Assembly (NCBI RefSeq): GCF_009649845.1
Contig: NZ_WJIE01000001.1
Coordinates: 248,001-312,000 of the forward strand
Reading direction: 5' to 3'
Source: Polyangium spumosum
GTDB taxonomy: Bacteria > Myxococcota_A > Polyangia > Polyangiales > Polyangiaceae
Length of the DNA stretch: 64,000 bases
Part shown: positions 1 through 9,245 of the stretch, one piece after another
How positions within the stretch are numbered: the first letter of the stretch is position 1
How the letters are laid out: every line of letters begins with the position of its first letter
The notes under the pieces: model-generated
Databases searched by the model: none
Told to the model about the DNA's origin: nothing
The model's input: the letters and a program-made list of their open reading frames with translations, nothing else
Position numbers and translations under genes: made by a program

Positions 1-227
1 CGGACAGCGGCAAGGTCGCGCGCCTGTTCATGAACCTCCTGCTCATCCGCTCGGGCCTGCCGCCGTCGATCATCCACTCGACCGAGCGGCAGCGGTACTA
101 CGAGGCCCTCAAGGGCTCGGCCACGACCGTGCTCCAGATGGTGCAGGAGGCGGTCGAGAACGCCCTCTCCAGCGTGGAGAAGCTCCTCGACGAGTACGAG
201 ACCCGAAAGCGCGCTTTCGTGAGCTGA
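1..227 (+). CDS. Fic-family protein, C-terminal end (5' truncated by window)
   Basis: Only the last ~75 codons are in the window, read in the frame that starts at base 3 and ends with TGA at 225-227. The first residues, DSGKVARLFMNLLLIRSGLPP, resemble the end of the Fic signature (GNGRxxRL followed by a hydrophobic helix and a Gly-Tyr/Leu-Pro-Pro turn), and the following ERQRYYEAL segment matches the helix that comes next in Fic domains. Fic enzymes usually transfer AMP or another nucleotide moiety to target proteins. In this copy the usual Asn of GNGR appears to be Ser and the Arg to be Lys, so activity is uncertain. The catalytic His would lie upstream of the window and cannot be checked. 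The call rests on this short match only. Confidence 0.6.
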   Translation, partial: DSGKVARLFMNLLLIRSGLPPSIIHSTERQRYYEALKGSATTVLQMVQEAVENALSSVEKLLDEYETRKRAFVS

Positions 228-347
228 TCCGGAGACAAACGCGGCCCCTTTTCAGGAAGGGTTCCAGAAGGTAAAACCATCGCCCCGAAGGTGACGCTCT
301 CTCGAGCGTGATCCCGGGGCGATGGCCATTTCACCGGGACCTCTGCC

Positions 348-1157
348 ATGACCGCGACGAACCAGGCCCGAGCGCGCGCGCAGGACACCTTCAGGCGTCT
401 GCGCCTGATCCACACCGACGCACACTGCGAGCTCGACCATGTGAACCCGTTCCAGCTCCTCGTCGCCACCGTGCTCAGCGCGCAGACGACGGACGTGCTC
501 GTCAATCAGATCACGCCGAAGCTGTTCGCCCGCTGGCCCGACGCGAGATCACTCGCGGCGGCGCCGGTCGCCGAGGTCTCGGCGGTGCTGCGCGAGCGGC
601 TCGGGATGTTCAACCAGAAGGGGAAAAACATCGTCGGGCTCGCGAAGAAGCTCGCGGAGAAGCACGGCGGCGAGGTGCCGCGGACACTCGCCGAGCTCGT
701 GGAGCTGCCCGGCGTGGGGCGAAAAACGGCGAACGTGGTGCTCGGCGTCGCGTTTGGCAGGCCCGAGGGCGTCGTCGTGGACACGCACGTGCAGCGGCTC
801 GCGCAGCGGCTCGGCTGGACCACGGAGACGAAGCCCGAGAAGATCGAGCCGGCGCTCTGCGCGCTCTTCCCGCCCGAAGACTGGAACATGGTGTCGCTCG
901 TCTTGATCTTTCACGGGCGAAGGGTGTGCTTCGCGAAGAAGCCCGCGTGCGCCGCGTGCGGGGTGAACGACGCCTGTCCGAGCGCGTTCGCCGCGGAGAA
1001 CGTGGGGCGCAAGCCGCCGAAGAAGCGGCCGGCCGTGGTCATCGAGGCGCCGAAGAAGAAGGCGACGGCGAAGAAGGTCGCGACGAAGAAGGCGGCCACG
1101 AAGAAGGCGGCCACGAAGAAGGCCGCGGCGAAAGGGAAGGGGAGCCGGAAGGGTTAA
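348..1157 (+). CDS. nth: Endonuclease III (DNA glycosylase/AP lyase) with Lys/Ala-rich tail
   Basis: Base-excision repair glycosylase that removes oxidised pyrimidines and cleaves the abasic site. The 269-residue protein has the helix-hairpin-helix LPGVGRKTA at about 120-128 with catalytic Lys126, the catalytic Asp145 in VVVDTH, and the four cysteines of the [4Fe-4S] loop at 194, 201, 204 and 210 with the family spacing C-x6-C-x2-C-x5-C. The enzyme is normally about 210-220 residues. Here residues 222-269 form an added basic tail rich in KKAATKKAA repeats, like histone H1 or bacterial histone-like tails, which probably adds non-specific DNA binding. The start is ATG at 348 with only a weak ribosome site. 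The stop overlaps the stop of the convergent meaB gene by three to four bases. Confidence 0.96.
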   Translation: MTATNQARARAQDTFRRLRLIHTDAHCELDHVNPFQLLVATVLSAQTTDVLVNQITPKLFARWPDARSLAAAPVAEVSAVLRERLGMFNQKGKNIVGLAKKLAEKHGGEVPRTLAELVELPGVGRKTANVVLGVAFGRPEGVVVDTHVQRLAQRLGWTTETKPEKIEPALCALFPPEDWNMVSLVLIFHGRRVCFAKKPACAACGVNDACPSAFAAENVGRKPPKKRPAVVIEAPKKKATAKKVATKKAATKKAATKKAAAKGKGSRKG

Positions 1158-2170
1158 CGGCCGCGGAAGGCCGTGACGAGCCGCTCGGCCGCCGTGTACG
1201 GATCGGTCTGCCGATGCGCCACGGCCTGCGCGGCCTCGTCGAGCGCGCCGCCGAGCTCGGCCATGGCCGCTTCGAGCAGCGCCTCGCGGAGCTGCGTGCG
1301 CATCGCCTCGCGCAGCCGCTCGAACCGCCGCGCCGCGCCGGCCTCCGTGCCCGTGAGCCACGCGTGATGCGCTTCGAGCTGCGTCACGAGCGCGGCCACG
1401 CCTTCGTCTCGCGTCGACACGGTGCGCGTCACGGGCGGGATCCACTTGTTCGCGTCGTGCCGCACCACCTGTTTCTGGATGTCGAGCGCGCCGGCCGCGT
1501 GTCCTCGGCTGTGCACGCCTGCCTTCACGACCTCACCACCGAGCGCGATCATCAGCTCGAGGTCTCGCACCGCGGCGTCTGCGCCCTCGCGATCCGCCTT
1601 GTTCACGGCGAAGACGTCTGCGCATTCGAGCAGGCCTGCCTTGATGGCCTGCACGTCGTCGCCGAGGCCCGGGGCCATCACCACGAGCGTCGTGTCCGCG
1701 GTGCGCGTGATCTCGAGCTCGTCCTGCCCGACGCCCACGGTCTCGACGAGGATCACGTCCGCGCCCCACGCGTCGAGCACGCGGATCACGTCCGCGGCAG
1801 AGCGAGACAAACCGCCGAGCGCGCCGCGCGTCGCGAGCGAGCGGATGAACACGTCGGGATCGCTGAAATGTGCCTGCATCCGGATGCGATCGCCGAGGAT
1901 CGCGCCGCCGGAGAAGGGGCTCGTCGGATCGATCGCAACGACGGCGACGCGCTTGCCTTGCTTGCGCAAGACCGCGATGAGCCGATCCGTCAGCGTGCTC
2001 TTTCCCGCGCCGGGGTTGCCCGTGACGCCGATGGTCCAAGCGCGGCCCGTGTGCGGGAAGAGATCCTTCAGGATCGTGAGGTAGTCGCCGGCGCGATCGT
2101 CGGCCAGACGGCAGGCCCGGGCCGTGCCCCGCATGTCCCGGGCGAGCACCTTCTCGGCGAGCGGATGCAC
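1154..2170 (-). CDS. meaB: MeaB/ArgK-family G3E GTPase, methylmalonyl-CoA mutase chaperone
   Basis: Probable GTPase that protects and reloads adenosylcobalamin on methylmalonyl-CoA mutase or a related acyl-CoA mutase. The 338-residue protein carries the P-loop GNPGAGKST at 51-59, a DPTSPFSGGAILGDR stretch typical of MeaB, the ETVGVGQDE switch region and an NKAD base-recognition motif near residue 208. Length fits the family. The start is GTG at 2170, 13 bases after the stop of the upstream oxidoreductase gene, so the two are probably one transcript. No mutase gene lies in the window, so the client protein must be encoded elsewhere. Confidence 0.93.
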   Translation of the reverse strand: MHPLAEKVLARDMRGTARACRLADDRAGDYLTILKDLFPHTGRAWTIGVTGNPGAGKSTLTDRLIAVLRKQGKRVAVVAIDPTSPFSGGAILGDRIRMQAHFSDPDVFIRSLATRGALGGLSRSAADVIRVLDAWGADVILVETVGVGQDELEITRTADTTLVVMAPGLGDDVQAIKAGLLECADVFAVNKADREGADAAVRDLELMIALGGEVVKAGVHSRGHAAGALDIQKQVVRHDANKWIPPVTRTVSTRDEGVAALVTQLEAHHAWLTGTEAGAARRFERLREAMRTQLREALLEAAMAELGGALDEAAQAVAHRQTDPYTAAERLVTAFRGR

Positions 2171-2183
2171 GGCGTGTCCGCTC

Positions 2184-5100
2184 CTAGACCCGCCGGAGAT
2201 CGGGCTTCTTCGCGAGAATCCGATCGAGCCACATGTTCGTGATCTTCTCCTGCGCGCTGTTCGCGCGGAGGCGCGCCGAGAGGTTCTTGAAGTCGACGCG
2301 ATCGATGGGTTGGTCCTGGTTGTAGCAGGTGAAGACGAACTGCTCCTTGCCCGTCTCCGGATCCACCCAGCGCTGCAGGCACTGCGCGCAGACCTCTTTC
2401 ATCATGCACTGCATCGGCGAGTTGATGCTCACGATGCCCACGTGCTTCGGGTTCAGGTGCCGCGCGAGCACGCCGTGCCGCGCCTCGCGCACCGCGTTCA
2501 TCATGCGATCGGAGCCGATGGCGATGATGCGGCTCACCTGCGCGAGCTTGAACATCTCGCCGCCGAGCGCGCCCTCGGCGTAGGCCTTCATCGCCTGCAC
2601 GATGTTGCCGCGGAAGTGCCGATCCACGGGCCTGCGCGGGGCGATCTCCGCGCCGGCGTCCGTGCACCACACGACCTGATCCGTCGCGGCCTCGATCTCC
2701 TCCTGCTTGAAGAGATCCTCGCCGTTCTTGTAGCCCGCGAAGTACACGACGTTCGCGCCGCACGCCTTGAGCGCCTTCGCGATGGAGAAGAGCACCGCAT
2801 TGCCGAGGCCGCCGCCCGCGAGCAGCACGGTCTCGCCCGTGGGGATCTCGGTCGGCGTGCCGGTCGGGCCCATGACGACGACCTCCTCGCCCACGCGGAG
2901 CGAAGAGAGCAGGCGCGTCGAGGTGCCCATCTCCAGCGCGACGAGCGAGAGCAGGCCCTTCTCCTTGTCGACCCACGCGCCCGTGAGCGCGATGCCCTCC
3001 ATCGCGAGGCGCGTGTCGTCGACGACCTTCGAGGAGGCCTCGTAGTTCTGCAGCCGATAGAACTGGCCCGGCTCGAACTTCCGCGCCGCGGCGGGCGCGC
3101 GCACGACCACGTCGATGATCGTCGGCGTCAAGCGCTCGACCTTCACCACCACGGCCTTGAGGTCGTCGTCGAGCGACGCGAAGAGCGCGCGCCGCCGCTC
3201 GTCGCGCGTGGCCTGCGGCTCCTCGGCGAGGCGCTCGATGTCCTTCGCGAAGAGCGAGACCACGTGCGGGTAGGCGTCCTTCGCGCTCGCCATCGCCTTG
3301 ACCACGCTGCCGGCGTAGTGCGGGTGGTTGTCGCCGTAGAAGCTCACCGCGTGCGCGCCGTCGCTGTAGCTCGTGAAGAAGCCCTCGCGCGGATCCGCGA
3401 CGGCCTCGACCTTCAGCTTGCCCGACTCGTCGACGAACGCCTTGTGCGGCTGGAAGTACTGCTTCTTCTTGTCGAAGGCGAAGGTGCCGGGTTTTTCCTT
3501 CTCGTACATCACGTTCGGGCTCGTGCCCGCCGCGACACACACGCTGCGCGCCGCGAGCTCCACCATCTCGCCGCTCGCCGTCCACTTGCCGGCCTCGTCG
3601 ACCTTCTGGCGCTCGAAGATCATGGCGCGCACGTGGCCGCGCTCGTCGAGGACCGCCTCGACCGGCGCCATGTTCTCGATGTACCGCACGCCCTCCTCGA
3701 GCGACTTCGCCACCTCTTCGTGGTTCAAGCGGTAGGCCGGCGAGTCGATCACGCGCTTGCGGTACACGAGCGAGACGCCGCCCCACGCGTCGAGCAGCTT
3801 CTGCAGGTTCGGCGCGCGCCCCTCGCGCTCGGCCTTCTCGCGCTCCTCGCGGATCTGCGCCGCGTGCGCGCGTTGCTCCAGGACGAACTCGCGCTCCTCC
3901 TCGTCGAAGGACGCCATCACCGCGGCCTCGCCGCGCTCGGCGATGAGCTTCGTGATACGCGTGTCGGTCTTCTCCGCCTGGATCATGTAGTAGGCGATGA
4001 GCTCGGTCGCGGTGTCGATCGCCGTGAGGCCGCCGCCGATCACGATCGCCGGCAGGCGCACCTGCAGGTTCGCCAGCGACGAGCGCTTGTAAGCGCCCGT
4101 GAGCTGCAGGGCCATGAGGAAGTCGCTCGCCTTGCGGATACCACGCGCGACGTTGTTCTTGAGCGGGATGATCGTCGGCCGCCCCGCGCCCGCTGCGATC
4201 GCGACGTGGTCGAAGCCGAGTTTCCACGCGTCGTCGAGATCGAGCGTGCCGCCGAACCGCACGCCGCCGTAGGCGCGGAAGTTCTGGTGCCGCGCGAGCG
4301 TGACGTAGAGGACCGTGAGGAAGTTCTTGTCCCAGCGAACCGTGATGCCGTACTCGCTCACGCCGCCGAACCCGAGCAGGATGCGCTCGTCGAGCTCCGT
4401 GTAGAGTCTTTTGTAGTCCTTCACGGGCCGCGGCGGCCGCGTCGCGTCACCCGTGAGCTCGACCGGGAGCGGCTCGATCTTGAGCCCGTCGACGGCCGCG
4501 ACGGCAAATCCTTCGAGCGCCAGGTGGTGCGAGAGCGTGTACCCCGCGGGCCCGAGGCCCACGACGAGCACGTTCTTGCCGATGTACGGGCGCGGGTGCG
4601 GCCGCTTCACGTTGAGCGGGTTCCAGCGCGAGAGCAGGCCGTAGATCTCGAAGCCCCAGGGCAAACCGAGCACGTCCGTGAGCACGCTCGTCTCGATCTG
4701 CGGGATGTTGACCGGCTCCTGCTTCTGGTAGACGCACGCCTTCATGCAGTCGTTGCAGATGCGGTGACCGGTGCCGGGCAGCATCGGGTTGTCGATGCAG
4801 ACGAGCGCGAGCGAGGCGATCGAGTCGCCCGCCCGACGCATCACGTGCATCTCGCTGATCTTCTCGTGCAGCGGGCAGCCGTTCAGCGCCACGCCGATCG
4901 GGTTCGGCTTGATCGCGCCGGTCTTGTTGTCGCGCAGGCCCTTCGAGCACGAGTCCTTGTCGCGGTCGTGGCAGTAGAGGCAGTAGTCGACCTCGCTCTC
5001 GACCTCGCGCGCGGTGCCGCGCCGATCGGTGAGCGCGAAGCCGTCGCGATGGCGGCGCTCGTGCTCGGGGCCGACGAAGAGCTCGGGCAGCTTCTCGTCG

Positions 5101-5966
5101 GCGCGGCGGAGCTGGACGAGCTGGTTGTGATCGAGGTTGTGCGGCGCCTTGAGCGAGGACCAGCGCCGCGCCGGGTCGTGATGATCGGCGCGCCGCGCCG
5201 CGAGCCAAGCCTCCACCGCGTCGAGCGCAAACGCGACGACGACGCCGTCCTCCGCGTCGGTGGGCGCATCCCCCGCGACGGAAACGGCCGCCGCGGCGAC
5301 CTGCGAGAGCATCGGATCCGCGACGATCGCGGCCCGCACCTTCGCCGCCTTCTCGTGCAGCTCCGGCGTCCACGAGGCGCCGCCGGACTTCGCCGCCTTG
5401 CGCGCGACCTCGTCGATCTCGACGAGCGCGATCGTCGCCCGCGCGACCGCGAGCTCCTCCGCCTCGGAGCCACACTCGAGCCGGCTCGACTCCGCGCCGA
5501 CCGCGGCGAGCGCGCGCCGCGCCGCGTGCGCAGCCTCGACGGCCGTGCCTTTCCACGCCTTGCCCGCGCCGGGCTTGAAGAGGCGCTTCTTCGCGAAATC
5601 CTTCTTGAAGGCCCAGAGCGGCGAGCGCTCCTCGGCGCCCGCGGCGAGGGCCTCCACTTCACGCTCCACGCCGAAGAGGCGCGCGACGAACCGCGACAGG
5701 TGCGGCGCGCCGGCGAGCAAGGCCTCCGAGATCTCCTCGGCGCTCATGCCGCTCCCCTGGCACGCGCGGTAGCTCGAGAACCGCGCGTACCCCGTGGGAT
5801 CCGCGGCCTCGAAGTACGCGTAAAACCGCCCCGTGAGCTCGGCCAACCGGCCGGCGTCGAAGAGATCGGCGTACTCGAACCCTGGCTCGCCGAGGGCGAG
5901 GTCGGAGGGCTCGGAGGTGGCGTTCACCCAGGAGGAGAAGTCGACTTGCAGACCGTCTTGCATCAC
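2184..5966 (-). CDS. Large fused FAD/NAD(P)H oxidoreductase (NfnAB/GltD-PyrK-like)
   Basis: A 1260-residue fusion. Residues ~1-330 are not recognised. Cysteine clusters near 325-340 (CLYCHDRDKDSC) and 400-410 (CNDCMKAC) suggest iron-sulphur binding as in the N-terminal part of GltD/NfnB proteins. A first dinucleotide fold, VVGLGPAGYTLSHHLA near 465, and a second, VIGGGLTAIDTATEL near 640, form a GltD-like pyridine-nucleotide oxidoreductase. The last ~300 residues form a ferredoxin-reductase/PyrK-like module (FxPGQFYRLQ, then GGGLGNAVLF) ending in a CMMKEVCAQC cluster. By family knowledge such pairs move electrons between NAD(P)H and ferredoxin or a dehydrogenase, in the cytoplasm. A substrate cannot be assigned. 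Start GTG at 5966 or the next ATG at 5963, preceded by AGGA. meaB follows 13 bases after the stop. Confidence 0.82.
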   Translation of the reverse strand: MMQDGLQVDFSSWVNATSEPSDLALGEPGFEYADLFDAGRLAELTGRFYAYFEAADPTGYARFSSYRACQGSGMSAEEISEALLAGAPHLSRFVARLFGVEREVEALAAGAEERSPLWAFKKDFAKKRLFKPGAGKAWKGTAVEAAHAARRALAAVGAESSRLECGSEAEELAVARATIALVEIDEVARKAAKSGGASWTPELHEKAAKVRAAIVADPMLSQVAAAAVSVAGDAPTDAEDGVVVAFALDAVEAWLAARRADHHDPARRWSSLKAPHNLDHNQLVQLRRADEKLPELFVGPEHERRHRDGFALTDRRGTAREVESEVDYCLYCHDRDKDSCSKGLRDNKTGAIKPNPIGVALNGCPLHEKISEMHVMRRAGDSIASLALVCIDNPMLPGTGHRICNDCMKACVYQKQEPVNIPQIETSVLTDVLGLPWGFEIYGLLSRWNPLNVKRPHPRPYIGKNVLVVGLGPAGYTLSHHLALEGFAVAAVDGLKIEPLPVELTGDATRPPRPVKDYKRLYTELDERILLGFGGVSEYGITVRWDKNFLTVLYVTLARHQNFRAYGGVRFGGTLDLDDAWKLGFDHVAIAAGAGRPTIIPLKNNVARGIRKASDFLMALQLTGAYKRSSLANLQVRLPAIVIGGGLTAIDTATELIAYYMIQAEKTDTRITKLIAERGEAAVMASFDEEEREFVLEQRAHAAQIREEREKAEREGRAPNLQKLLDAWGGVSLVYRKRVIDSPAYRLNHEEVAKSLEEGVRYIENMAPVEAVLDERGHVRAMIFERQKVDEAGKWTASGEMVELAARSVCVAAGTSPNVMYEKEKPGTFAFDKKKQYFQPHKAFVDESGKLKVEAVADPREGFFTSYSDGAHAVSFYGDNHPHYAGSVVKAMASAKDAYPHVVSLFAKDIERLAEEPQATRDERRRALFASLDDDLKAVVVKVERLTPTIIDVVVRAPAAARKFEPGQFYRLQNYEASSKVVDDTRLAMEGIALTGAWVDKEKGLLSLVALEMGTSTRLLSSLRVGEEVVVMGPTGTPTEIPTGETVLLAGGGLGNAVLFSIAKALKACGANVVYFAGYKNGEDLFKQEEIEAATDQVVWCTDAGAEIAPRRPVDRHFRGNIVQAMKAYAEGALGGEMFKLAQVSRIIAIGSDRMMNAVREARHGVLARHLNPKHVGIVSINSPMQCMMKEVCAQCLQRWVDPETGKEQFVFTCYNQDQPIDRVDFKNLSARLRANSAQEKITNMWLDRILAKKPDLRRV

Positions 5967-6089
5967 CAGCGTTCCTGTCGTGACTGCTGTCTTTAGCGAT
6001 GAAATATGGGGAAGCCACCCCGGCGAATGAAGGGGACGCGTGGAGATTCGCTCACGCCTGTCCGGCCCGTTCGCCTTATTCGGGGCCTC

Positions 6090-7427
6090 CTAGAACCGTA
6101 GTCGTTCGATCGTGCGGGTAGACATCTTGCCGGCGACCACGTCCGGATCCCGGAGGAGAGCCTGGTGCAGCGGGATGTTCGTGCGGATGCCGCCGATGAT
6201 GAACTCGTCGAGCGCAGCGCGCATGCGAGCGATCGCTTCCGCGCGCGTGGCGCCGTGCGTGATCACCTTCGCGAGCATGGGGTCGTAGCTGTTCGGCACG
6301 CGGAAGCCGCCGTAGACGCCCGAGTCGACGCGCACGCCGCCGCCGCCGGGCGGCAGGTACTCGGTGATGAGGCCGGGCCAGGGGACGAACGTGCGCGGAT
6401 CTTCCGCGTTGATCCGGCATTCCATGGCGTGCCCGCGCAGGCCGAGCGCGCGCCCGCTCGGGAGCGTGAGCGCCTCCCCCGCGGCGGCGCGGATCTGGTT
6501 CTCCACGAGATCGATGCCCGTCACCATCTCCGTGACCGGATGCTCGACCTGCACGCGGGTGTTCATCTCCATGAAGTAGAGATGGCCCTGCTCATCCATC
6601 AGGAACTCGAGCGTCCCGAGCGAGGTGTAACCCGTCTCGACGAGCGCGCGGGTGCAGGCCGCGGAGAGCTCGGCGCGTTTGTCCGGGGTCATGGCCGGGC
6701 TCGGCGCCTCCTCGATGACCTTCTGGTGCCGCCGCTGCAGGGAGCACTCGCGCTCGCCGAACGTGAAGATGTGGCCGTGGTTGTCGCCGAGCACCTGCAG
6801 CTCGATGTGCCGCGGCTCCTCGACGAACTTCTCGAGGTAGACGTCCGGGTTCTTGAAGCCCGCCTGCGCCTCGCTCGTCGCCGTCTCGAACGCGCGCCGG
6901 ATCTCGCTGTCGTCACGCACGACCCGCATGCCGCGACCGCCGCCGCCGCCCGCGGCCTTGAGGATCACGGGGTAGCCGATCTGCGCGGCCTGCACCGCGG
7001 CGTCCTCGGCGTCACGCAGCACGGTCGTGCCCGGGAGGAGCGGCAGGCCGAACCGCTTCGCAGCTTCCCGCGCGCGGACCTTGTCGCCCCAGAGGCGCAT
7101 CGCCGCGGGCGTGGGGCCGATGAAGGTCAGGCCGCAGCGCCGGCAGAGCTCGGCGAACTCGGCGTTCTCCGAGAGGAACCCGTAGCCCGGGTGGACCGCC
7201 TCGGCGCCCGTGATCTCGGCCGCGGCGATGATCTGCGGGATGTTGAGGTAGCTGCGCCGCGGATCGGCCGGACCCACGCACACGGCCTCGTCGGCGAAGC
7301 GCACGTGCGGCGCGCTCGCGTCGACGTCCGAGTGGATGGCAACCGTACGGATGCCGAGGGTGCGGCACGCCCGCACGACGCGCATCGCGATCTCGCCGCG
7401 GTTGGCGATGAGGATCTTGCCGAACAA
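6090..7427 (-). CDS. accC: Acetyl-CoA carboxylase, biotin carboxylase subunit
   Basis: Carboxylates biotin on AccB with ATP and bicarbonate, the first half of the reaction that makes malonyl-CoA. The 445-residue protein starts with the family-typical FGKILIANRGEIAMRV, has the ATP-grasp glycine loop KAAGGGGGRGM near 160-170, the HIELQVLGD stretch, and the ExNxRxQVEHPVTE active-site segment near 287-300. Length is normal. The start is a TTG at 7427, preceded by GAGGT eight bases upstream; it lies 27 bases after the accB stop, so accB and accC are cotranscribed. Confidence 0.97.
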   Translation of the reverse strand: MFGKILIANRGEIAMRVVRACRTLGIRTVAIHSDVDASAPHVRFADEAVCVGPADPRRSYLNIPQIIAAAEITGAEAVHPGYGFLSENAEFAELCRRCGLTFIGPTPAAMRLWGDKVRAREAAKRFGLPLLPGTTVLRDAEDAAVQAAQIGYPVILKAAGGGGGRGMRVVRDDSEIRRAFETATSEAQAGFKNPDVYLEKFVEEPRHIELQVLGDNHGHIFTFGERECSLQRRHQKVIEEAPSPAMTPDKRAELSAACTRALVETGYTSLGTLEFLMDEQGHLYFMEMNTRVQVEHPVTEMVTGIDLVENQIRAAAGEALTLPSGRALGLRGHAMECRINAEDPRTFVPWPGLITEYLPPGGGGVRVDSGVYGGFRVPNSYDPMLAKVITHGATRAEAIARMRAALDEFIIGGIRTNIPLHQALLRDPDVVAGKMSTRTIERLRF

Positions 7428-7454
7428 GGCGCTTACCTCTCTGCCGCGGCGGCC

Positions 7455-7910
<456 letters not shown>

Positions 7911-8020
7911 GCCGATCCCGTTCCCGCGCATGAGGCGGCCCTTCGTCCGAGAAGCAGCCGCCCGAGCCGGGGTGTTTTCTAGCGGAAGACCGCCAAAAAG
8001 GAAGGAGATTCGAGGGCAAG

Positions 8021-8042
8021 GGACGTCACGGGCGTGACGTCC
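8021..8042. promoter_or_regulatory. Perfect 10-bp inverted repeat between aroQ and accB
   Basis: GGACGTCACG, two bases, then CGTGACGTCC. It begins five bases beyond the aroQ stop and about 110 bases upstream of accB. The two-base spacer and the lack of a T-run argue against a simple intrinsic terminator. A dimeric regulator operator controlling accBC is possible, but this is inference from symmetry alone. Confidence 0.45.
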
Positions 8043-8046
8043 TACG

Positions 8047-8514
8047 TCAGCGGCCTCGGTGCTGCAGGTGATACACGAGCCCCAGCAAACCGAGGACGTA
8101 CGACGCAGGGCCGAAGCCCGCGACCGTGCCGAGACACGCGCCGGCCGTGATCGAGTGGTGACGGAATGGCTCGCGCGCCGCGGTGTTCGTGATGTGCACC
8201 TCGACCACGGGTAGGCCACTCGCGCGGATGGCGTCGTGCAGCACGACCGAGGTGTGGGTGAGGCCGGCCCCGTTCATGACGATGCCGTCGAAGCCCTCGT
8301 CTGCGGCGCGGCCGATCGCGGTCACGAGCTCGCCTTCGTGGTTCGACTGAAGGAAGGCGACGTCGACACCCTCGCTCCGCGCGACCTCCTCGACGGCTTT
8401 GTGGATGTCGTCGAGGGTGGTCGTTCCGTAGATGGAAGGCTCGCGCTTGCCGAGCCGGTCGAGGTTCGGCCCCGAGACCACGAGGACCCGCTTGCGCGCT
8501 TCGCCGGCGCTCAC
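8047..8514 (-). CDS. aroQ: Type II 3-dehydroquinate dehydratase
   Basis: Third step of the shikimate pathway: trans-dehydration of 3-dehydroquinate. The 155-residue protein has the signature [21 protein letters not shown] near the start (the family Tyr follows at the SIYG position), QSNHEGEL near 60, [16 protein letters not shown] near 85 and [18 protein letters not shown] near 110, so all known active-site segments are present. I chose the GTG at 8514, because it overlaps the TGA of the upstream roadblock gene in a GTGA junction and gives the normal family length. This implies translational coupling to that gene. Confidence 0.95.
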   Translation of the reverse strand: MSAGEARKRVLVVSGPNLDRLGKREPSIYGTTTLDDIHKAVEEVARSEGVDVAFLQSNHEGELVTAIGRAADEGFDGIVMNGAGLTHTSVVLHDAIRASGLPVVEVHITNTAAREPFRHHSITAGACLGTVAGFGPASYVLGLLGLVYHLQHRGR

Positions 8515-8867
8515 ATGTCCTTGAGCAGCACGGGCGCCTTGACGCGGAGCATGTACCTCGCTTTGCCGACGTTGCCGTCCGGCCGCACGGAGACCGCGAC
8601 GAAGTGCCGCTCGTTCAGCACGCGGATCACCGTCGTGACCTTCGCCGCCTGGATCGCGATCTCGGCGGTGTCGCCGGCCTCGAGCATCTGGGCCGCGCGC
8701 TGGATCGACTTGATGACGACGCTGAACTCCGCGCCGATCGTGTTGATGTCGAAGGGGGCGTCGGGCTTCGAGTAGCTGTCGACCGGGATGCCCTCGAAAT
8801 CCATGAGGAGGCTGGCGATGCCACCCTCGGTGCCTTCGACGACCTCCTTGAGGACGCTCTGGAACAT
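8511..8867 (-). CDS. Roadblock/LC7-domain protein (MglB-like)
   Basis: A 118-residue single-domain protein beginning MFQSVLKEVVEGTEGGIASLLMDFEGIPVDSYSKP. This pattern of an amphipathic helix followed by a strand with a GIPVDS turn, and the later AEFSVVIKSIQRAAQMLEAGD helix, matches roadblock/LC7 proteins such as MglB, the GTPase-activating partner of the polarity GTPase MglA. No MglA-type GTPase lies nearby, so the partner is unknown. It is the first gene of the run that continues through aroQ, accB and accC, with a four-base overlap into aroQ. Confidence 0.82.
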   Translation of the reverse strand: MFQSVLKEVVEGTEGGIASLLMDFEGIPVDSYSKPDAPFDINTIGAEFSVVIKSIQRAAQMLEAGDTAEIAIQAAKVTTVIRVLNERHFVAVSVRPDGNVGKARYMLRVKAPVLLKDM

Positions 8868-9245
8868 GGGCTGAAACCTTAGCGAAACCAGAGGCGGACG
8901 GGAAAAAGAAAGGGGAGGTTCGTTCGAAGACCCGCGGATTTGCGGTGAGCCCCCCCCGGCCCCCCGTCCGTCCGGCCGCTCTTTTCGTCTTCCGGTCGTC
9001 TCTGGAGTCTGGGGGGAGCCACTTTTGCCTCTTGCATCCCGATGCCAACCGGGCCATTCCCGCACCTACGGGCCCGCCCCAACCGGCGCTTGACCCTCGT
9101 CCCGCCGAGCGGCTAACGTGCGTCGCGGCTACGTGCCCATCGCGCCCTTGCGATGGCACCTGGTTTGTCCACACGTCTCCGAACGACCGAACGAGAAGGA
9201 CGGCCCAAAGAAATGCGCGCACGAGCCGGGGATCCCCCCCGCACG
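8868..9245. other. Divergent intergenic region; weak promoter candidate
   Basis: 378 bases without a recognisable gene between the minus-strand roadblock gene and the plus-strand aconitase-like gene. It should hold both promoters. The only site I can point to is TTGACC at 9090-9095 with TAACGT 18 bases later, reading plus, about 125 bases before the chosen start at 9246. No strong hairpin or repeat was seen. In-frame start alternatives for the downstream gene lie at 9153 and 9213. Confidence 0.3.

Noticed and set aside
308-2242. Long open frames inside nth, meaB and the oxidoreductase in other frames
   Set aside because: GC-rich codons keep stop codons rare; these frames show Arg/Ala-rich low-complexity translations typical of shadows.
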